A DNA stretch of 64,000 nt from Aptenodytes patagonicus (Eukaryota; Chordata; Aves; Sphenisciformes; Spheniscidae), in assembly GCF_965638725.1 (NCBI RefSeq), contig NC_134950.1, positions 26,688,932 to 26,752,931 on the forward strand, written 5' to 3'. Shown here piece after piece: positions 1-12,233 of this stretch (the stretch's first letter is position 1; each line of letters begins with the position of its first letter). A program made the translations under genes and the position numbers. Under the pieces are notes generated by a model, which saw only the letters and a program-made list of their open reading frames with translations, was not told where the DNA came from and did no database searches.

Positions 1-427
1 TTTATGTAAAGTGTGGAGGGGGCAGTAGATCTTCAACTTCCTAGGTGGTGTCTGCAGCCTCTTAATTTTGATGAATGTTTTGAGATTAAGGGACAGTTTG
101 ACTACCTAGGCAAGAAACTGTGTGCAAGTGTGAGATACTATCCAGTGACTGATTGGCTTTTAGTTGTGGCTCTGGTATCACTTTTCACCCTTTGAAGCTT
201 TTATGTTTTTAAAAATCAATAATGGTATGTAACCCTTAACAGAACCAACTTAAAAAACATACACTGGATTAGTATTTTACTGGTCAGTAATAACTGTGAA
301 ATACTGGAATAAGATGATAAAGGGGTAGTGAAAGAACCTAGTGTTTCTGACTTAATATATGGTTTATACTTACGGCTGCTATACAGAATGCATTTTTTAC
401 TATGTGTCTAATAATCACTTTTTACAG

Positions 428-645
428 GATATCGCACTCATTTTACCAAGTTCATCAGAAGGCTCTGTGTCTGAATCGGAGCAGCTTTCCAACTCCTTAC
501 CAAGCAAAGAGCTGATGCCCTTAATTTGTGACTGCCTGATGGAAACATTAACTAATTCTGAGAGCAGTTACAGTTGTCTGCTGACATGTATCCGAACAAT
601 GATGTTCCTTACAGAGCACGACTATGGCTTCTATCACTTAAAGAG
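428..645 (+). CDS. VIRMA: VIRMA exon a
   Basis: Acceptor tttacag before 428 and donor GTATGG after 645. It starts in phase 0 (GAT) with DIALILPSSSEGS and ends two bases into a codon. It encodes the helical-repeat part ending TMMFLTEHDYGFYHLK. Confidence 0.93.
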
Positions 646-3600
646 GTATGGTATTTTAAGATATCTCTGACAACTTAAAATTATTTAAAAAATTCTGCAA
701 TGTGAAATCATTTCCTACTCATCTAGTAGGAAATGTTGGGGATAAGGCACCTGAACTTCCATTTCTCTTTGGGGCTTCAGTGTTTTACTCAGTATTTTGG
801 TCTTCCTTCACTTGAGATTTTACCTTTGAATCATTTCTGCAGTATGCTCACAGGAGCACTTTCTTTCAAGAAATAAACAAAGCATTGAAAAAGGGTTTGT
901 ACCCTCCATTTCCCTGCTCCAAGGCTGGAGGATTAGAATGAGATATAGTGCTCATGTCCTTCCCTTTTGAGTCACTCAGGGCTCTCATCTGGGGCATTGG
1001 AGAGCTGTCTGTCATTCCCTCTATTTTGAGGGGATTCAGTTTGCACTTCCCCAGAGCATTCTGACCTCCAGGCAATTAGGGCTTTTGAAATGAGGAGATA
1101 AAAATATATATATATATATAGGTATCTATATATTTTTTTAACTACTTCTGTTGACTCTGCTCCCTTTTGAACAGAATGTATACATGAATTGGACAGTATT
1201 GTGTTGTTTTGATGCTTAATTCCTTGTCCTGTATTCGGACCTCTTTCTGTCCACTGAAGGTGAGGTGCAGAGAGGCAAGAAAGTTGTGAGGTTCCTGAAG
1301 AGAAAGAGGTAGTACCTGGAGCCTTGTCAATAAAACACTCTTCTAAGCAGTGCTTACAGAACTGTGCTGCTCAGACTGCAAGAAGCTATACAACCCACAA
1401 ATGAAAAATAAGTAGATTAAAGATGCTGTTGTTTCTATGGTCCCATGTGTCGAGCTGTTAGCTTCAGTGCATGGCCTTGCTATTTCTGTGTTGATGGTTA
1501 CCTTTCTGGTTTGTTCCTGCAGTTAGGCATTGTGGGATGCAGTGAAATTGTAACAGCAAGCATGATCCTGCTTTATACATAAGGCCCTTGTGCAAGCAAA
1601 ATTTCTGTTGTCCTATCCCTTTCCTCCCAAAGATGGAAATGTAATTTCTTGCAGGTTTTAGAGGTATTGCTACAGTACATATAGCTGTACATGCGCAGTC
1701 TGAAATATCTGCAGACAGCACTGGTGAGAATAACAGTCTAGTACAGAGAAAATAATGAAGCTCCAGCTTCATAATCAAACCTCAACTTGATAATTTTAAA
1801 ATTTATCAAATTTATGTTGCATATATATTGTTTTCTTATAAGAAGTTACAGTGGAATGGTCACAATGAATGCACTAACAAAGTATTTTCTCTCTTTTCAT
1901 TACAAAACCAGCTCTCTAAGAAAACACAGCAGTGCTCTGTACACTGTATTAAAACGAGTAATAACTAGTTTTAGCAAAGACACAGGTGAACTGGCCTCTT
2001 CTTTTTTGGATTTTATGCGACAGATTCTAAACTCTGATACGCTGGTAAGTGAATATGTATTGAATACTTAAACAAACTCAGCTGCGTTTCTCTAAAATCC
2101 GCAGTGTGAGACATGTTCAGGAACAATGATTTCAGAAAGCAGTTGACTATGCAGATGGCTGTGTAAGGCTTTTCCATCAGTAGTGTTGGTGCCATCTTTA
2201 GTTTTTAATGAAATCTGTGAAAGCTGAGCAGAATGTGTGTTTAGTAAATAAGAGGGTTTTTCAGTAGGAAGAACAGCATATTGATTCATATTGATTTCCT
2301 AAGTGAATAGCATGCCATTGTGTCCAGGTTTTAGATTCATGGCATCCTGTTTAATTTACAGGGTTGCTGTATTGATATGCAGTATAGAAAGGAATTGAAA
2401 ATACTTGTGAATTCTGTGATACAAACCTCAGCTTATATAGGAAAGGGTTGCATTCATCTTGATGCAGCATCTAAACTTGCCTATTGAAGTGTACTTTATT
2501 AAAGTATTTTGCATAATATGTTTTTAAATCAAGAGATTACTCTTGTTTTGCTAGATTTGCTCTAATGTATGTTTGAATTCTAAGGGGTTTGCAGTCCAGA
2601 AGTATAGTAAGTAGTTACGTATACTTATTTCCCACTTGTCAAATATTTCAGGGATGTTGTGGAGATGATGGAAGCCTTATGGAAGCAGATGGATCTCATC
2701 CAGGTAGAACACTGGGTCTAACTACTGCAGAGTTAAAACATCTGCTGCAGAACAAAGAAGAAACCCCAGAAAACCTGCTGCTTGATCTGGAGAAACACGT
2801 TATGGTAAAAGAATTTAAATAATCAAGTTGATGTTGCGGTCTTGTATCGGAACATGTTTTTAAAACAATCTAGACTGTCCTTCCTTAATGAGAAGGGTGC
2901 GCAAATTCTGTGGCATACCTTGCAGAATTGGCAATAGCTGTTGCCATTGTTTTAATAGTGATGTCCAAAATCACCTATTCTGATGCAGGGTGGATTCTGA
3001 CTTTATTGTTTGTATTGTGGTAATGCTAGGAAGTTTCAGGTAGGGTTGGGATCCCCTTGTGCTGAGAGTATTTGCACACCATAAGAGCATAGGCAGTTAA
3101 CTGTGTGATGAAAGGCAGCAAATGCATACAACAGAGAGCACTGGATAGTGGTGAGCAGATTGTTAATGTAATCAGCAACAGGAACCACTGCTTAGCAGTG
3201 GCCTCATGTTACTGGTGACCAGTAACAAGTGGAATTTCCAGGAGTCAATAGTGGGCTGATATTGTTGGATGTTTTCATCAGAGACCTGAACGATGGATAC
3301 ATCTTCAGTGAATTTATGGATGACAGTAAGCTGGGGGAGTGACTAATACGACAAACAGCAAAACCTCAATCCAGAGGGACCTCAGTAAACTTTTTAGGAT
3401 TGATTTAGCAGAAAGCTTGTGTGGGTCGTTAGGAAAAATGCAAAGTTCTGCAGTGAGAGCAGGATAACCCTATGCCTTGATGCAGGCTGGGCTGAAAAGG
3501 GCTGTGTGGTTATGGTGGATGTTAGGTTGAACATGGGCCAACAGTGCATGGTCACTACAAATGAGGCAGACTGTGTTCTGAGCTATCCTGGAAGGAGCAT

Positions 3601-6600
3601 GGTCAGCAAATCAAGTGATCTTACTGTCTCCCTCCACGGGACGCTGGTCAGCTCTCATGTGGAGTGTGCTGTGTTCACCTTTGGCCAGCTTTGTCCTCTC
3701 GCCAGTTCTAGAGAGATCTAGGAAAATGGAAGAGGGTTCTACCAAGGTGGTCAGGGACCTAAAGCATGTGCTGTAGAGAGAGGAGGAAGCCGGGCTTGTT
3801 TAGCCTGGTGAAAAGGGCTAAGGAGCTCTCTCAGAGCTACCTACAGCTGTTTGGGGAATAGTAACAAAGGTGGTGGAATCAAACTCCTTTTGGTAATTCC
3901 AGATGATAAAATAAGGGGCAGTGGCCCCAGATTGTGGCTTCAGAGGTTCAGGTTGACATTAGGGGGGGGAGAAAAAAAAAATCACTGAGAAAAGTGCAGC
4001 ACTGGAACAGGTTGCTCAGAGTGGCTGTGGGTTCTCTGTCACTGGAGCTTTTTTTAGATGTGGCTAGATAAAGTTATGGCTGACCTGATCTGGCTTTGAT
4101 AGCCCTGCTTCAAGCAGGGGGGGGATTGGACTAGAGGACATGCAGAATTCAATGCATCCAACATTTCTGTGATTCTAATCGCAAACTTAAGTCTAATATT
4201 CAAATCTAATCCTACATCATTGATGGCAGCCATGCCATAGATGGCTGATTTAGAAGAGTCCATAAAACAGCTGCTCCACAGCCTGTTGGTCACAAATGCC
4301 TTTCCAGTGCTATACTCCCTCCTGCCCCTTTCCCTGGCCGCCTACATCTGTGGTAAAAGATTAAAGGCCACAACTGTGCTGAAGGAGAAACAGCAGACAC
4401 TTAGGATGTTGGAATACTCTAGCAGAGAGCTTGTTAACTAAAACCTGGGGTGATGCCTTCTTTGGGACTGTGTTATGGAGGTTATTGCATCAACTGGAAA
4501 TGAAGACTAGAATGTGCATGTGGTGACATGGTTTGTTTGATAGCATACTGAGGAGCTCTCTGCTGTTGTTTGTGTGCTTGGGTGTCTTAGTTTCACTATT
4601 TGTGGATGGATAGACTGTTTTGTGTAGTACCCCCCCTTTTTTTTTTTTTAATTAACAAAAGCACATTTCCTTCTCTGAGGAGGGGAAAAAGTTCTGACTT
4701 GTGCTGTGTTGGCTTAGGATCGTTCTAAGGAAGATGACGGCCTTGAATCCTTACTGGACAACATCGTTGGAGTGAGGCAGATGTTGGAATCGGCAGGTGA
4801 TTCTTGTCCGCTGAGTGACCAAGATGTAGAGCCTATTCTTTCTGCACCAGACTCTCTTCAGAATTTGTTTAACAACAGGTAAGATGGTTAAGTATGTGAG
4901 CGCGTTACCTGTGATTTACTTAAGAAAATGCAATAATTTATGCATGAGTATATTACAAACAGGAGCTAAGCAGCACTGTTGTCACTATTACCTACTAGTC
5001 CCAGTGTATTTAATTTCATGCAAGTATCAAGGGTAAGGCAGCAACATTCACCCCAGGTTCTGTAATGCTGCGTATGCTTGCAGTTTGTTGTAGTTCATAA
5101 TCAAACAGGCATTTGACATTGTTTTGTTACAGGACTACATACGTGTTGGCAGACGTGATGGATGACCAGCTGAAGTCCATGTGGTTCTCACCCTTTCAGG
5201 CTGAAGAAATAGACACTGATCTGGATATGGTAAAAGGCTTCATTAACATGACTGAAGGGGATTTAAAAATGGGGGTTAGCCTGAGCTAGCAGCATCAGAA
5301 ATTCATATGGCCAAACAGTGTGTTCTCCTGAGCTCACCTTTGTAAATTGACCCAGACATAGGGGTTGGCATTTGTTAAAGGCTGTTATCAAATGCCTTCA
5401 GGTTCACCCAGAAGCAGCCACAAAATTGGCAGCTTCTGCAGTGCTCTAATGCAGAAGTAATCTCCTTTAGAGGAACAGTTGTTGTGTCAGTCCTAACCTG
5501 CTTTTGCATTGCTGCTGGGGCTTTTCAGCAGTTTGTGTTAAACATAGAGAAAGAATGTGATTTATTTTCTTTTCCTTGCTTGTCTTCTGTCATTGCAGTG
5601 ATATCCAAAGAGCCTGATAGCTACACTTTTTTTTTTTTTCAAATCTTTGCTCTGATGTGACGAAAGTGGAGTAGTAGTATGAAGTAGTATGACGAAAGTG
5701 GCAGTAGTAAATGAAACTACTTGCACAAAAACTTTTCACAGTATTTGAAACTTGATTTTTATAATCTAAACTTTAAATGTCATTTTGAAAAATACACAGT
5801 AACATTTTTTTTTTTAAACTAAGCAATTGGCAGTGTCATAACTTCTTGTGTGAGAAATAATCGGTTTCTGTTGACTTCATTGCCTTAATTCTTTTTTAGT
5901 TTTACTCTTTTTTAATTTACATGCAAAGATACTTTGTGTTTTAATTTCTTAAGCAAAACCAAAACTGTTGATTCCTGTATAAAAGCAGCATTAATAAATC
6001 TATAGGACTGTAGCTTAAGCAAAAGAGTGCCTCACTGTAGGTCATTTAGTGACAAGACAGGTGTTCATACTTGAAGTACTCGACTTTGTTGAGATTCAGA
6101 ACCATCAAGACAATTTTGCTGCAGCTCTGCTGCTTTTTTGTTTTGTGGCTGCTGCTTTTTGTTTTGAGCCACACTACTGCATTAAGAGGTAGAGGATGGA
6201 GCTTTTTTGCTCTAGTAGAAGGACCCTAGTTGAATCTCATCCGTCCTGGTGCAGCATGTTTTCTTCTTCAGAGGTGCTAGTAATGATTGTTGTGATAAAA
6301 TGAAACTCTGTCGTTGCAGGTAAAAGTTGACTTAATTGAACTGTCAGAGAAAGGCTGCAGTGACTTTGACTTGCAAGCTGAATTGGAGAGGTCGTTTTTG
6401 TCAGAACCATCATCTCCTGGCCGCACAAAAACCACGAAAGGGTTCAAACTCGGCAAGCACAAGCATGAGACCTTCATAACTTCAAGGTAAGATGAGTTTA
6501 ATGAGTAAACAGTGTGTTCAGCACTGTTTTGTGTATTCTCAAAATGTCAAACACCTTTCAAATTGCATCTCCAATATGGAGAATGCCTGACCTTCAGTAT

Positions 6601-8601
6601 GAACGCATTTTTACGTTAACTAAATAAATCCTGGTTTGTCATGACAGTGGAAAATCTGAGTACATAGAGCCTGCAAAGAGAGCTCATGTTGTGCCACCAC
6701 CAAGAGGACGAGGCAGGGGAGGATTTGGACAAGGAATTCGACCACACGATATCTTCCGTCAGAGGAAACAGAATACGAGCAGGCCACCCTCCATGCACGT
6801 GGATGATTTTGTTGCTGCAGAGAGCAAAGAAGTGGTTGCTCCAGATGGGATACCACCTGCCAAAAGGCCACCGAAAGTGTCACAGAAGATTTCTTCACGT
6901 GGTGGCTTCTCAGGGAATCGTGGAGGACGAGGAGCTTTTCACAGTCAGAACAGGTTCTTTACACCACCTGCTTCAAAAGGTATGTTGTCGCCTGTATTAG
7001 AATTGGAGTAAATGAATGCTAAAAATGCTTCAGTAATACTAGACCAATTTACTAGCAATTAATCATCCCTGGCATGAGATGCTCCTGAAGCAGTGTTGTT
7101 GAAATAAGTTGTTTGGCACTAGAAAAGGTTCTCTCGAGTGCTGTGGAATTGAACCAAGGCTGCGAGTTCCTGTGTTGCCTCTCCCTTGCAAAAGGAGTTA
7201 GCTGTTTTCTTTTAGCAACTGTTCTGACTGCATCTCTGAAGCACTCCAACAATCAAAAGCCCTCTCTACCGTTTGTGACATGGTAGTTCCTGAAATCAAG
7301 CATCACAATGGGTTTATATGAGGCTTTCGAATAAAAGGATGGAAGATCCTGACAGGAATAAGATGCAATTTTCAGTGAACCTGGAGATTCTAGCTACAGA
7401 GTGTTAAGTCTCTTTCATATATAGACAAGGTTGCATTTCTTTCCCTTCGATTCCATAATTAGGGCAAGTCCTTGCCTGGTAGAAACAGAAAATACTTCCA
7501 TCTAGTAAAATTATAAATACTAGGATTTATTTTACAACAAAAACTTAAGGTATAGGAGTCTATCTTAATGCACTAGATAATGTAATTTTAAAAAAAAAAA
7601 AACTTGAGTTCATGTCTTAAAAATAGATTTTTTCCCCTGATTCTGCATACAATACAATCCAGTAACTTGTAGACTTTGATAAGTTAGAATACTGAGGCTG
7701 TGTTGATGCAGAGTAGCTTTATCTATTTGAATTATGTAAACATTATGTTTACCACCCTGACTATTGTGAAGATTGAAATGAAAAAAAAAAAAAGTGGTGT
7801 TTGCTCAACAGCGTGTGGGTTTTTCTCTCCCTATCTAGGAAATTACAGTCGTCGTGAAGGCGCTCGAGGCTCAAGTTGGAGTGCACAGAGTACGCCCAGG
7901 GGAACCTACAATGACAGTAGAGGTGGTCAAAGCAATTTTAACAGGGGTCCACTGCCACCATTGAGACCATTAAGTTCAGCAGGTACATGGTATTCATATG
8001 GGCATCGAACTATAGGAAATTCCTTGAATTTCATTTTCTCTTTACAAATGAAACCATGCAAGGATGCTGCAGACACCTTGAAATTCAGCAAATGTTTTAA
8101 GCATATATGAACAGTTGTCACTGAGACTGTGTCAAATACATGCTTTCATACGAACTGCCCTGTAATCCATAAAAGTTGCTGAATTGAACACTTGATCGCA
8201 GAATCTTAATTTTGCATTCAGATTTTTGCAATTCAGTTGTCTTCGTACCTACATGGTAATTATAGAGCCAATCAAAGCAAAAAGTGCTTGCCTAAAAGAA
8301 AAGTGAGAATTAAAAGGAGAAAACAGACCCCGTTTGTGTCTCATCTTGTTTTTGTTTCTTATGCTTTCACAGCAGCTACTACGCCTAGGGCTTTTTTTTT
8401 TTTTTTTTTTTTTCCAACTGAGTATACTTTTCTTTGCTTTAAGGCTACCGACCGAGTCCTCGCGATCGTGCTTCCAGAGGCCGGGGAGGAATTGGACCGT
8501 CTTGGACAAGTGCTAATAGTAGTAGCAGTGGTGGCTCAAGAGGAAAGTTTGTTAGTGGAGGCAGTGGAAGAGGTCGTCATGTACGTTCCTTCACACGATA
8601 A
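428..8601 (+). CDS. VIRMA: VIRMA (KIAA1429), C-terminal nine coding exons
   Basis: VIRMA is the large nuclear scaffold of the m6A methyltransferase complex (with WTAP, HAKAI, ZC3H13 and METTL3/14) and steers methylation toward 3' UTRs and stop-codon regions. Nine exons join in frame: 428-645, 1912-2044, 2652-2804, 4718-4878, 5133-5229, 6320-6486, 6648-6979, 7839-7982, 8444-8601, all bounded by AG/GT. Together they give 1563 nt, or 520 residues plus TAA. Human VIRMA is about 1812 residues, so this is roughly the last 29%; the upstream exons lie before the window. The translation matches VIRMA closely, e.g. LADVMDDQLKSMWF, RTKTTKGFKLGKHKHETF and the terminal GRGRHVRSFTR. The end is rich in arginine-glycine (PRGRGRGGFGQG, GNRGGRGAF, ASRGRGG), an RNA-binding-like low-complexity tail. 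No frameshift or internal stop was seen. Exons 1-9 here are window numbering, not gene numbering. Confidence 0.97.
646..1911 (+). other. VIRMA intron with (TA)n
   Basis: AT-rich intron. The only structure seen is a TA dinucleotide run at about 1104-1120. Open frames inside it have no recognisable product. Confidence 0.7.
1104..1120. repeat. (TA)n microsatellite
   Basis: Uninterrupted TA dinucleotide run in a VIRMA intron. Confidence 0.8.
1912..2044 (+). CDS. VIRMA: VIRMA exon b
   Basis: Acceptor aaaaccag and donor GTAAGT. The first base completes the split serine codon; the exon then reads SLRKHSSALYTVLKR and ends LNSDTL in phase 0. Confidence 0.93.
2652..2804 (+). CDS. VIRMA: VIRMA exon c
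   Basis: Acceptor atatttcag and donor GTAAAA. It is 51 codons, phase 0 at both ends, GCCGDDGSL through LEKHVM. It aligns with the VIRMA segment containing GCCGDD and LLQ.KEE.PENL. Confidence 0.92.
3190..4180 (+). mobile_element. old CR1 LINE fragment (RT part to 3' end)
   Basis: CR1 is the dominant non-LTR retrotransposon of birds. The fragment contains a decayed reverse-transcriptase stretch (FIRDLNDG, then FMDDSKLG in place of FADDTKLG, around 3277-3340). It continues through CR1 3' sequence (GGTTGCTCAGAGTGGCTGTGG, GGATTGGACTAGAGGACATGC) and ends near TTCTGTGATTCT. Many substitutions, indels, A- and G-runs and stops mark it as an old inactive copy, sense to VIRMA and inside its intron. The left edge is approximate. 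Confidence 0.8.
4718..4878 (+). CDS. VIRMA: VIRMA exon d
   Basis: Acceptor ttggcttag and donor GTAAGA. It reads DRSKEDDGLESLLDNIVG through SLQNLFNN and ends in phase 2. It is separated from exon c by an intron carrying an old CR1 copy. Confidence 0.93.
5133..5229 (+). CDS. VIRMA: VIRMA exon e
   Basis: Acceptor tgttacag and donor GTAAAA. It encodes TTYVLADVMDDQLKSMWF through DTDLDM and ends in phase 0. This stretch is nearly identical to human VIRMA as I know it. Confidence 0.95.
5230..6319 (+). other. VIRMA intron, no further feature
   Basis: T-rich intron with several homopolymer runs and a short imperfect duplication of TGACGAAAGTGG (about 5658 and 5690). No exon or repeat family was recognised. 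Confidence 0.6.
6320..6486 (+). CDS. VIRMA: VIRMA exon f
   Basis: Acceptor cgttgcag and donor GTAAGA. It encodes VKVDLIELSEKGCSDFDL through KHKHETFITS, including the basic stretch RTKTTKGFKLGKHK, and ends in phase 2. Confidence 0.95.
6648..6979 (+). CDS. VIRMA: VIRMA exon g (first RG-rich exon)
   Basis: Acceptor catgacag and donor GTATGT. At 332 nt it is the largest VIRMA exon here. It contains PPPRGRGRGGFGQGIRPHD, the acidic patch HVDDFVAAESKE, and SSRGGFSGNRGGRGAF, and ends one base into a glycine codon. Confidence 0.95.
6980..7838 (+). other. VIRMA intron, no further feature
   Basis: AT-rich intron between two RG-encoding exons. It has A-runs near 7590 and 7780 and no recognisable exon, repeat or RNA gene. 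Confidence 0.6.
7839..7982 (+). CDS. VIRMA: VIRMA exon h
   Basis: Acceptor ctatctag and donor GTACAT. It reads NYSRREGARGSSWSAQ through LPPLRPLSSA. Failure to splice here would run into an intronic stop (TGA at 8108-8110) and lose the last RG-rich exon. Confidence 0.94.
8392..8413 (+). repeat. T22 homopolymer in last VIRMA intron
   Basis: Twenty-two consecutive T residues end 30 bases before the terminal-exon acceptor at 8444, so the run sits between the expected branch-point zone and the acceptor. Confidence 0.9.
8444..8601 (+). CDS. VIRMA: VIRMA terminal coding exon
   Basis: Acceptor ctttaag with a T22 run at 8392-8413 just upstream. It encodes YRPSPRDRASRGRGG through GRGRHVRSFTR followed by TAA at 8599-8601, the known VIRMA C-terminus. 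Confidence 0.96.
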
Positions 8602-8790
8602 AATGAGGCCTAATGGAACAGCCCAACCATGCGGACTTCTGTGAAGATGATAAAGAGAGCGGCGGCACTAAAGGACCAATTCAGAGCTGCTGCTATCTGG
8701 AGGACACCCAGAGAATATTTTTGTCTGAAGAAAAGTTTTTGTTTGATACAAGACTTGAAATTTCAATAAAATTCAAGACTTTTTGTGTAC
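8602..8790 (+). terminator. VIRMA: VIRMA 3' UTR and poly(A) signal
   Basis: AATAAA lies at 8765-8770, about 165 nt after the stop. It is followed by a GU/U-rich stretch from about 8778 that fits a downstream element. A second AATAAA at 9916-9921 could serve a longer isoform, but nothing in the sequence decides that. Confidence 0.75.
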
Positions 8791-11700
8791 AATTGTAAAT
8801 TTTTTTTTTGTTCCTTTTGAAAGAATGTTTTAATTTTTTTGTGGACTTCAGTAGACAACACTCAGTAAAGAACCTCTTTGAGTTAAGACTTGAAGGACTT
8901 CTAAAATACTCATTGTGCCAAAAGAAAGGTACAGGTGTTTTGTGTGTGACTTATTACTGCAAGAAAATTAAAAAAATATATATATATGTAAGGCAATTTT
9001 AGTTTTTTCTCTCAGGTTTAGAGCCATTAGCCCTTTGTTCTTTTTTTTTTGTTGTTGTTGTTTTGGGTTTTTTTCAGCCAGTCTGAGTTATTAATGAGTG
9101 AGGTCCATCTGACAGCAGTTGAAGTAGCAGGTGATAGAAGATTGACTGAAATTAATTGATCTGTGAAAGAATACAAATGTAAACGCAATTTATGTAGGCT
9201 TTTGTTGTACATCTTCGGTAATGTGATTAGACGCTTAAATAAGATCCCACACCTGTTAAAATTAGTAGAAAATCTGTCATTGACTTCAGGGAGAATCAGA
9301 TAACATTCTAGCATTTACTTTATAACTCCAGCTCATGCGTTAGGAGCCCAAGAGTTATTTCACTGGAAAACATGAGTATGCTTTGAAGTTAAAAGGCAAG
9401 ATACCCGTACCCTTAGAGGGCCTGGAGTTAATTAGTTGCCTGCCTCTCCGCCGACTTACACAGTTGAGGAGAGGGCATAGAGACAGATGTATAAACTGAA
9501 CAACCACATAGTGAAGCAGTAATATTAAACCTTCCCTTGAATAGATGGTTTGGATTTTTCTGTCATTAGACTGAGATATAGTGCGAAAAGAAAAAGTTTG
9601 AGAAGTAGGAATTCATAAAGAAACGTTACCACTAGATTCACCTCTAAATTTATTTTCATATTAAATTCAGTGATTGAAGTAAGCTTTTTACATGTTTGCA
9701 TTCCTTTGGGCTCCATGGATTTCATAGAATTAACTGACTCCCGATGGCCTTTTATTGCATTTTTGGATGGGGTGAGGAGTGGTAGCTTTTTCTAAAGGCC
9801 ACGTGCAATTTTTACAAATGAGCTCCACTGTCAGACACAGCCGAGCTCGATTTTTCACTTACGCTTTGGTCTTTTGACATTACAAAAGTGCTATAAAGGG
9901 GTCTTCGTCTACTTAAATAAAGCCTAGTTGTAATGTTCTTGTTTTACATAATCTTAACGTACTTTGGACAGCTCGTCTGCCTAGAATCATAAACTTTAAC
10001 ACCCTATTTTAAGTGTTTAAATTGGAGGGGTTTTTTTAGCTTTATGCTGCCTGGCTCAATTAAGTAGGTTTTTATTTGAACCACAGAAGGCCCCTGTTGT
10101 GTGTGCTTTCTCTGGAGACTCTGGGACAGTGTCCCACTGTTGGAGAGGTGCTTGGTTTGTACAAAGTCAATTGACATAACCTATGAAAGCAGTAAACTAC
10201 TTCTAATTGAGTGGGTGCAGTTAAAGGGAATAGTACCGATTCACAAAGGTACGCGTTTTAACATTGTTTAAAATAACATGGACAAAAATTTGGATTGGAA
10301 GCCAAACAACTGTCTGAATGGTAAAATAACAGGAAGATGTAATTTTACTAATACTGCGATTGTAATGACTAAAATGGGTGGAGCTCTCACAGGCATTACA
10401 GGTATTAATGTGGTTTTTTTTTTTTTAAGGAGCACTGCATAAATATTTTTAAAGCTGACTAGCTCCTCTAGACCATGCGTTTAAGGTGGTTTTATTTCTT
10501 CAGAAACTTAACTGTGTTGGAAACTAGCAGGGAATGAATCATTTGTTTTCTGTCAGGGAATTTGAAAACTGAAGTGTCAAGCGTGAATCATTTGTTTTCT
10601 GTCAGGGAATTTGAAATGAAAACTAAAGTGTCAAGCATGGAATAAATATGTAAATATTCAGTACTGGTTCTTGAAAGATCAAAATATACGGTATGTCACA
10701 CTAGTCATTTTCAAACTAGGAGGAAATAAAGGGTTCGTTAAATTGATGTATGGAAGCTCTGTAAATTTAGTTAAACTTGAAAAAGAAGTATACGTCTATC
10801 ATGTTTTCTTTGGGTTTTTTTTTTTAAATTAATTTAGTTCTGTGACTAAATTTAGTTCAATGCAAAGTGGTTCCTTTCTTGGATAAATTCAACTTGAAAT
10901 AACGCTGTTTAAAACTTGGAGTTATTTGGTTTGCTCTTTTAAACTGGATTCCTGCCATGAGTAAATGACACTTTAAGCATTAAATTTTGCTTTTTATACT
11001 CTGCCCAAAAAGGAACTTTCAGGTTTTGTTTCCTGGCTGGAGCACCAGAACACTGGAAGCGTCTAATGCCAATGTCAAAATACTGCTTAGTGAATCACAC
11101 GCTTACCCAATGAGCACAACACTTGGGAGGCGCGAGTAGGGTAGAACAGACCCACAGTGCGCCACGGTTCTTCCTCCTGAAGTCCTGTGGCCGAGTACAC
11201 AGACCGTACGTCTGCACCGGTGTGTGGTAAGAAAAGGAGACAATCTTAACAAAGGCTGCGCTTCTGGCTGAAACGTGTAAGAATTGCCTTGAATGTCCTC
11301 GTTAACAGACAGACAAATGCAGTTTGCGTGTGGGATAACGGTGAGACAAGTTGTGTGCGCTTCTTTTTTACGTCCAAAATCTTTAGCAGCTCTGCAGTCC
11401 TTATTCTTCTATACTGGCTGAAGGCCAGATGCAGATGGATGGGTATAAGCAGATAAACAGGTTATCTGCAAGCTATGTGCTGCGCTCTATAGTGGTGACG
11501 TGTGAGCTTTCAGCCTTTTTTCCCCCCCACTGAGTAACTCCTCCCATCAGGTAAGAGAATATGCTCGAGACAGTTAATGCAGAGTACTGTGTGCAGCAAA
11601 TTCACGCTCTAGTGTGCCCCACGTCCAGATTGTTCATGTTTAAGCAAATGCATCCCTCGATTACAACTCTGGAAGTACAAAACTCTGAACAGCTCGTTTT

Positions 11701-12233
11701 CCCTGTTCTTACACGTTCATGTCCCACGTGGGCTCTTGCAGTGTATATGAAAAACCTGCGTTAGGGATGAGATTCCCCTTAGTTGATGGACAGGGAATTC
11801 CACCCCCCCACCCCCCCCCTTCTTGCCAGTTTATTATCCTGCTGTCTGCGCAGGACTGGACTGCCATCCTCTTGTAGCAGTTTTCAACTTACACCAGCTC
11901 TTCTCTCCCTCAAAGCGGCTGCTCACGCCACTCACAACCTCCCGTCTGTGAGGCAGGAGAAAAAACCCTTGAGAAGGGATGCTGTTCGATCACATGCCTG
12001 CCTTGTTTATGGCTACCTGTTCCCTCTATTTGGCAAAACGCTGTGCGACAAGTACACAGCCTTACCTGCTCCCGCGCACTGACCCTATAGTGTAGTTTAT
12101 GCGTGACTTCCTGCGCTGAGCGGCCAGCGTACCTGAAGTACACTATTTCATCTGATACAGAGGATACTCCGGCCTCGCAACAGAAAGAAGTGAACCCAAC
12201 TGCATTAACTACGGTATAGACCCTTTATTAGTT
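8791..12233. other. intergenic region between convergent VIRMA and RING gene
   Basis: No coding exon was recognised on either strand. The first part is AT-rich; 11.0-12.2 kb has noticeably more CpG and short C-runs (around 11804-11818). A 49-bp direct duplication sits at 10535-10636. Both neighbouring genes point into this interval, so it is 3' flank for each. Confidence 0.6.
10535..10636. repeat. 49-bp tandem duplication
   Basis: Two adjacent copies starting TGAATCATTTGTTTTCTGTC (10535-10583 and 10584-10636). The second has a 5-base insertion (ATGAA) and a G-to-A change, so the duplication is not brand-new. Confidence 0.9.

Noticed and set aside
13..195. 60-codon open frame at the left edge that could be a VIRMA exon
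   Set aside because: It does not match VIRMA sequence as I know it, begins at a GTG, and lacks a convincing donor; intronic.
10123..10135. Palindrome GGGACAGTGTCCC as a hormone-receptor element
   Set aside because: The half-sites and one-base spacing do not match the receptor consensus; one short palindrome in 64 kb is expected by chance.
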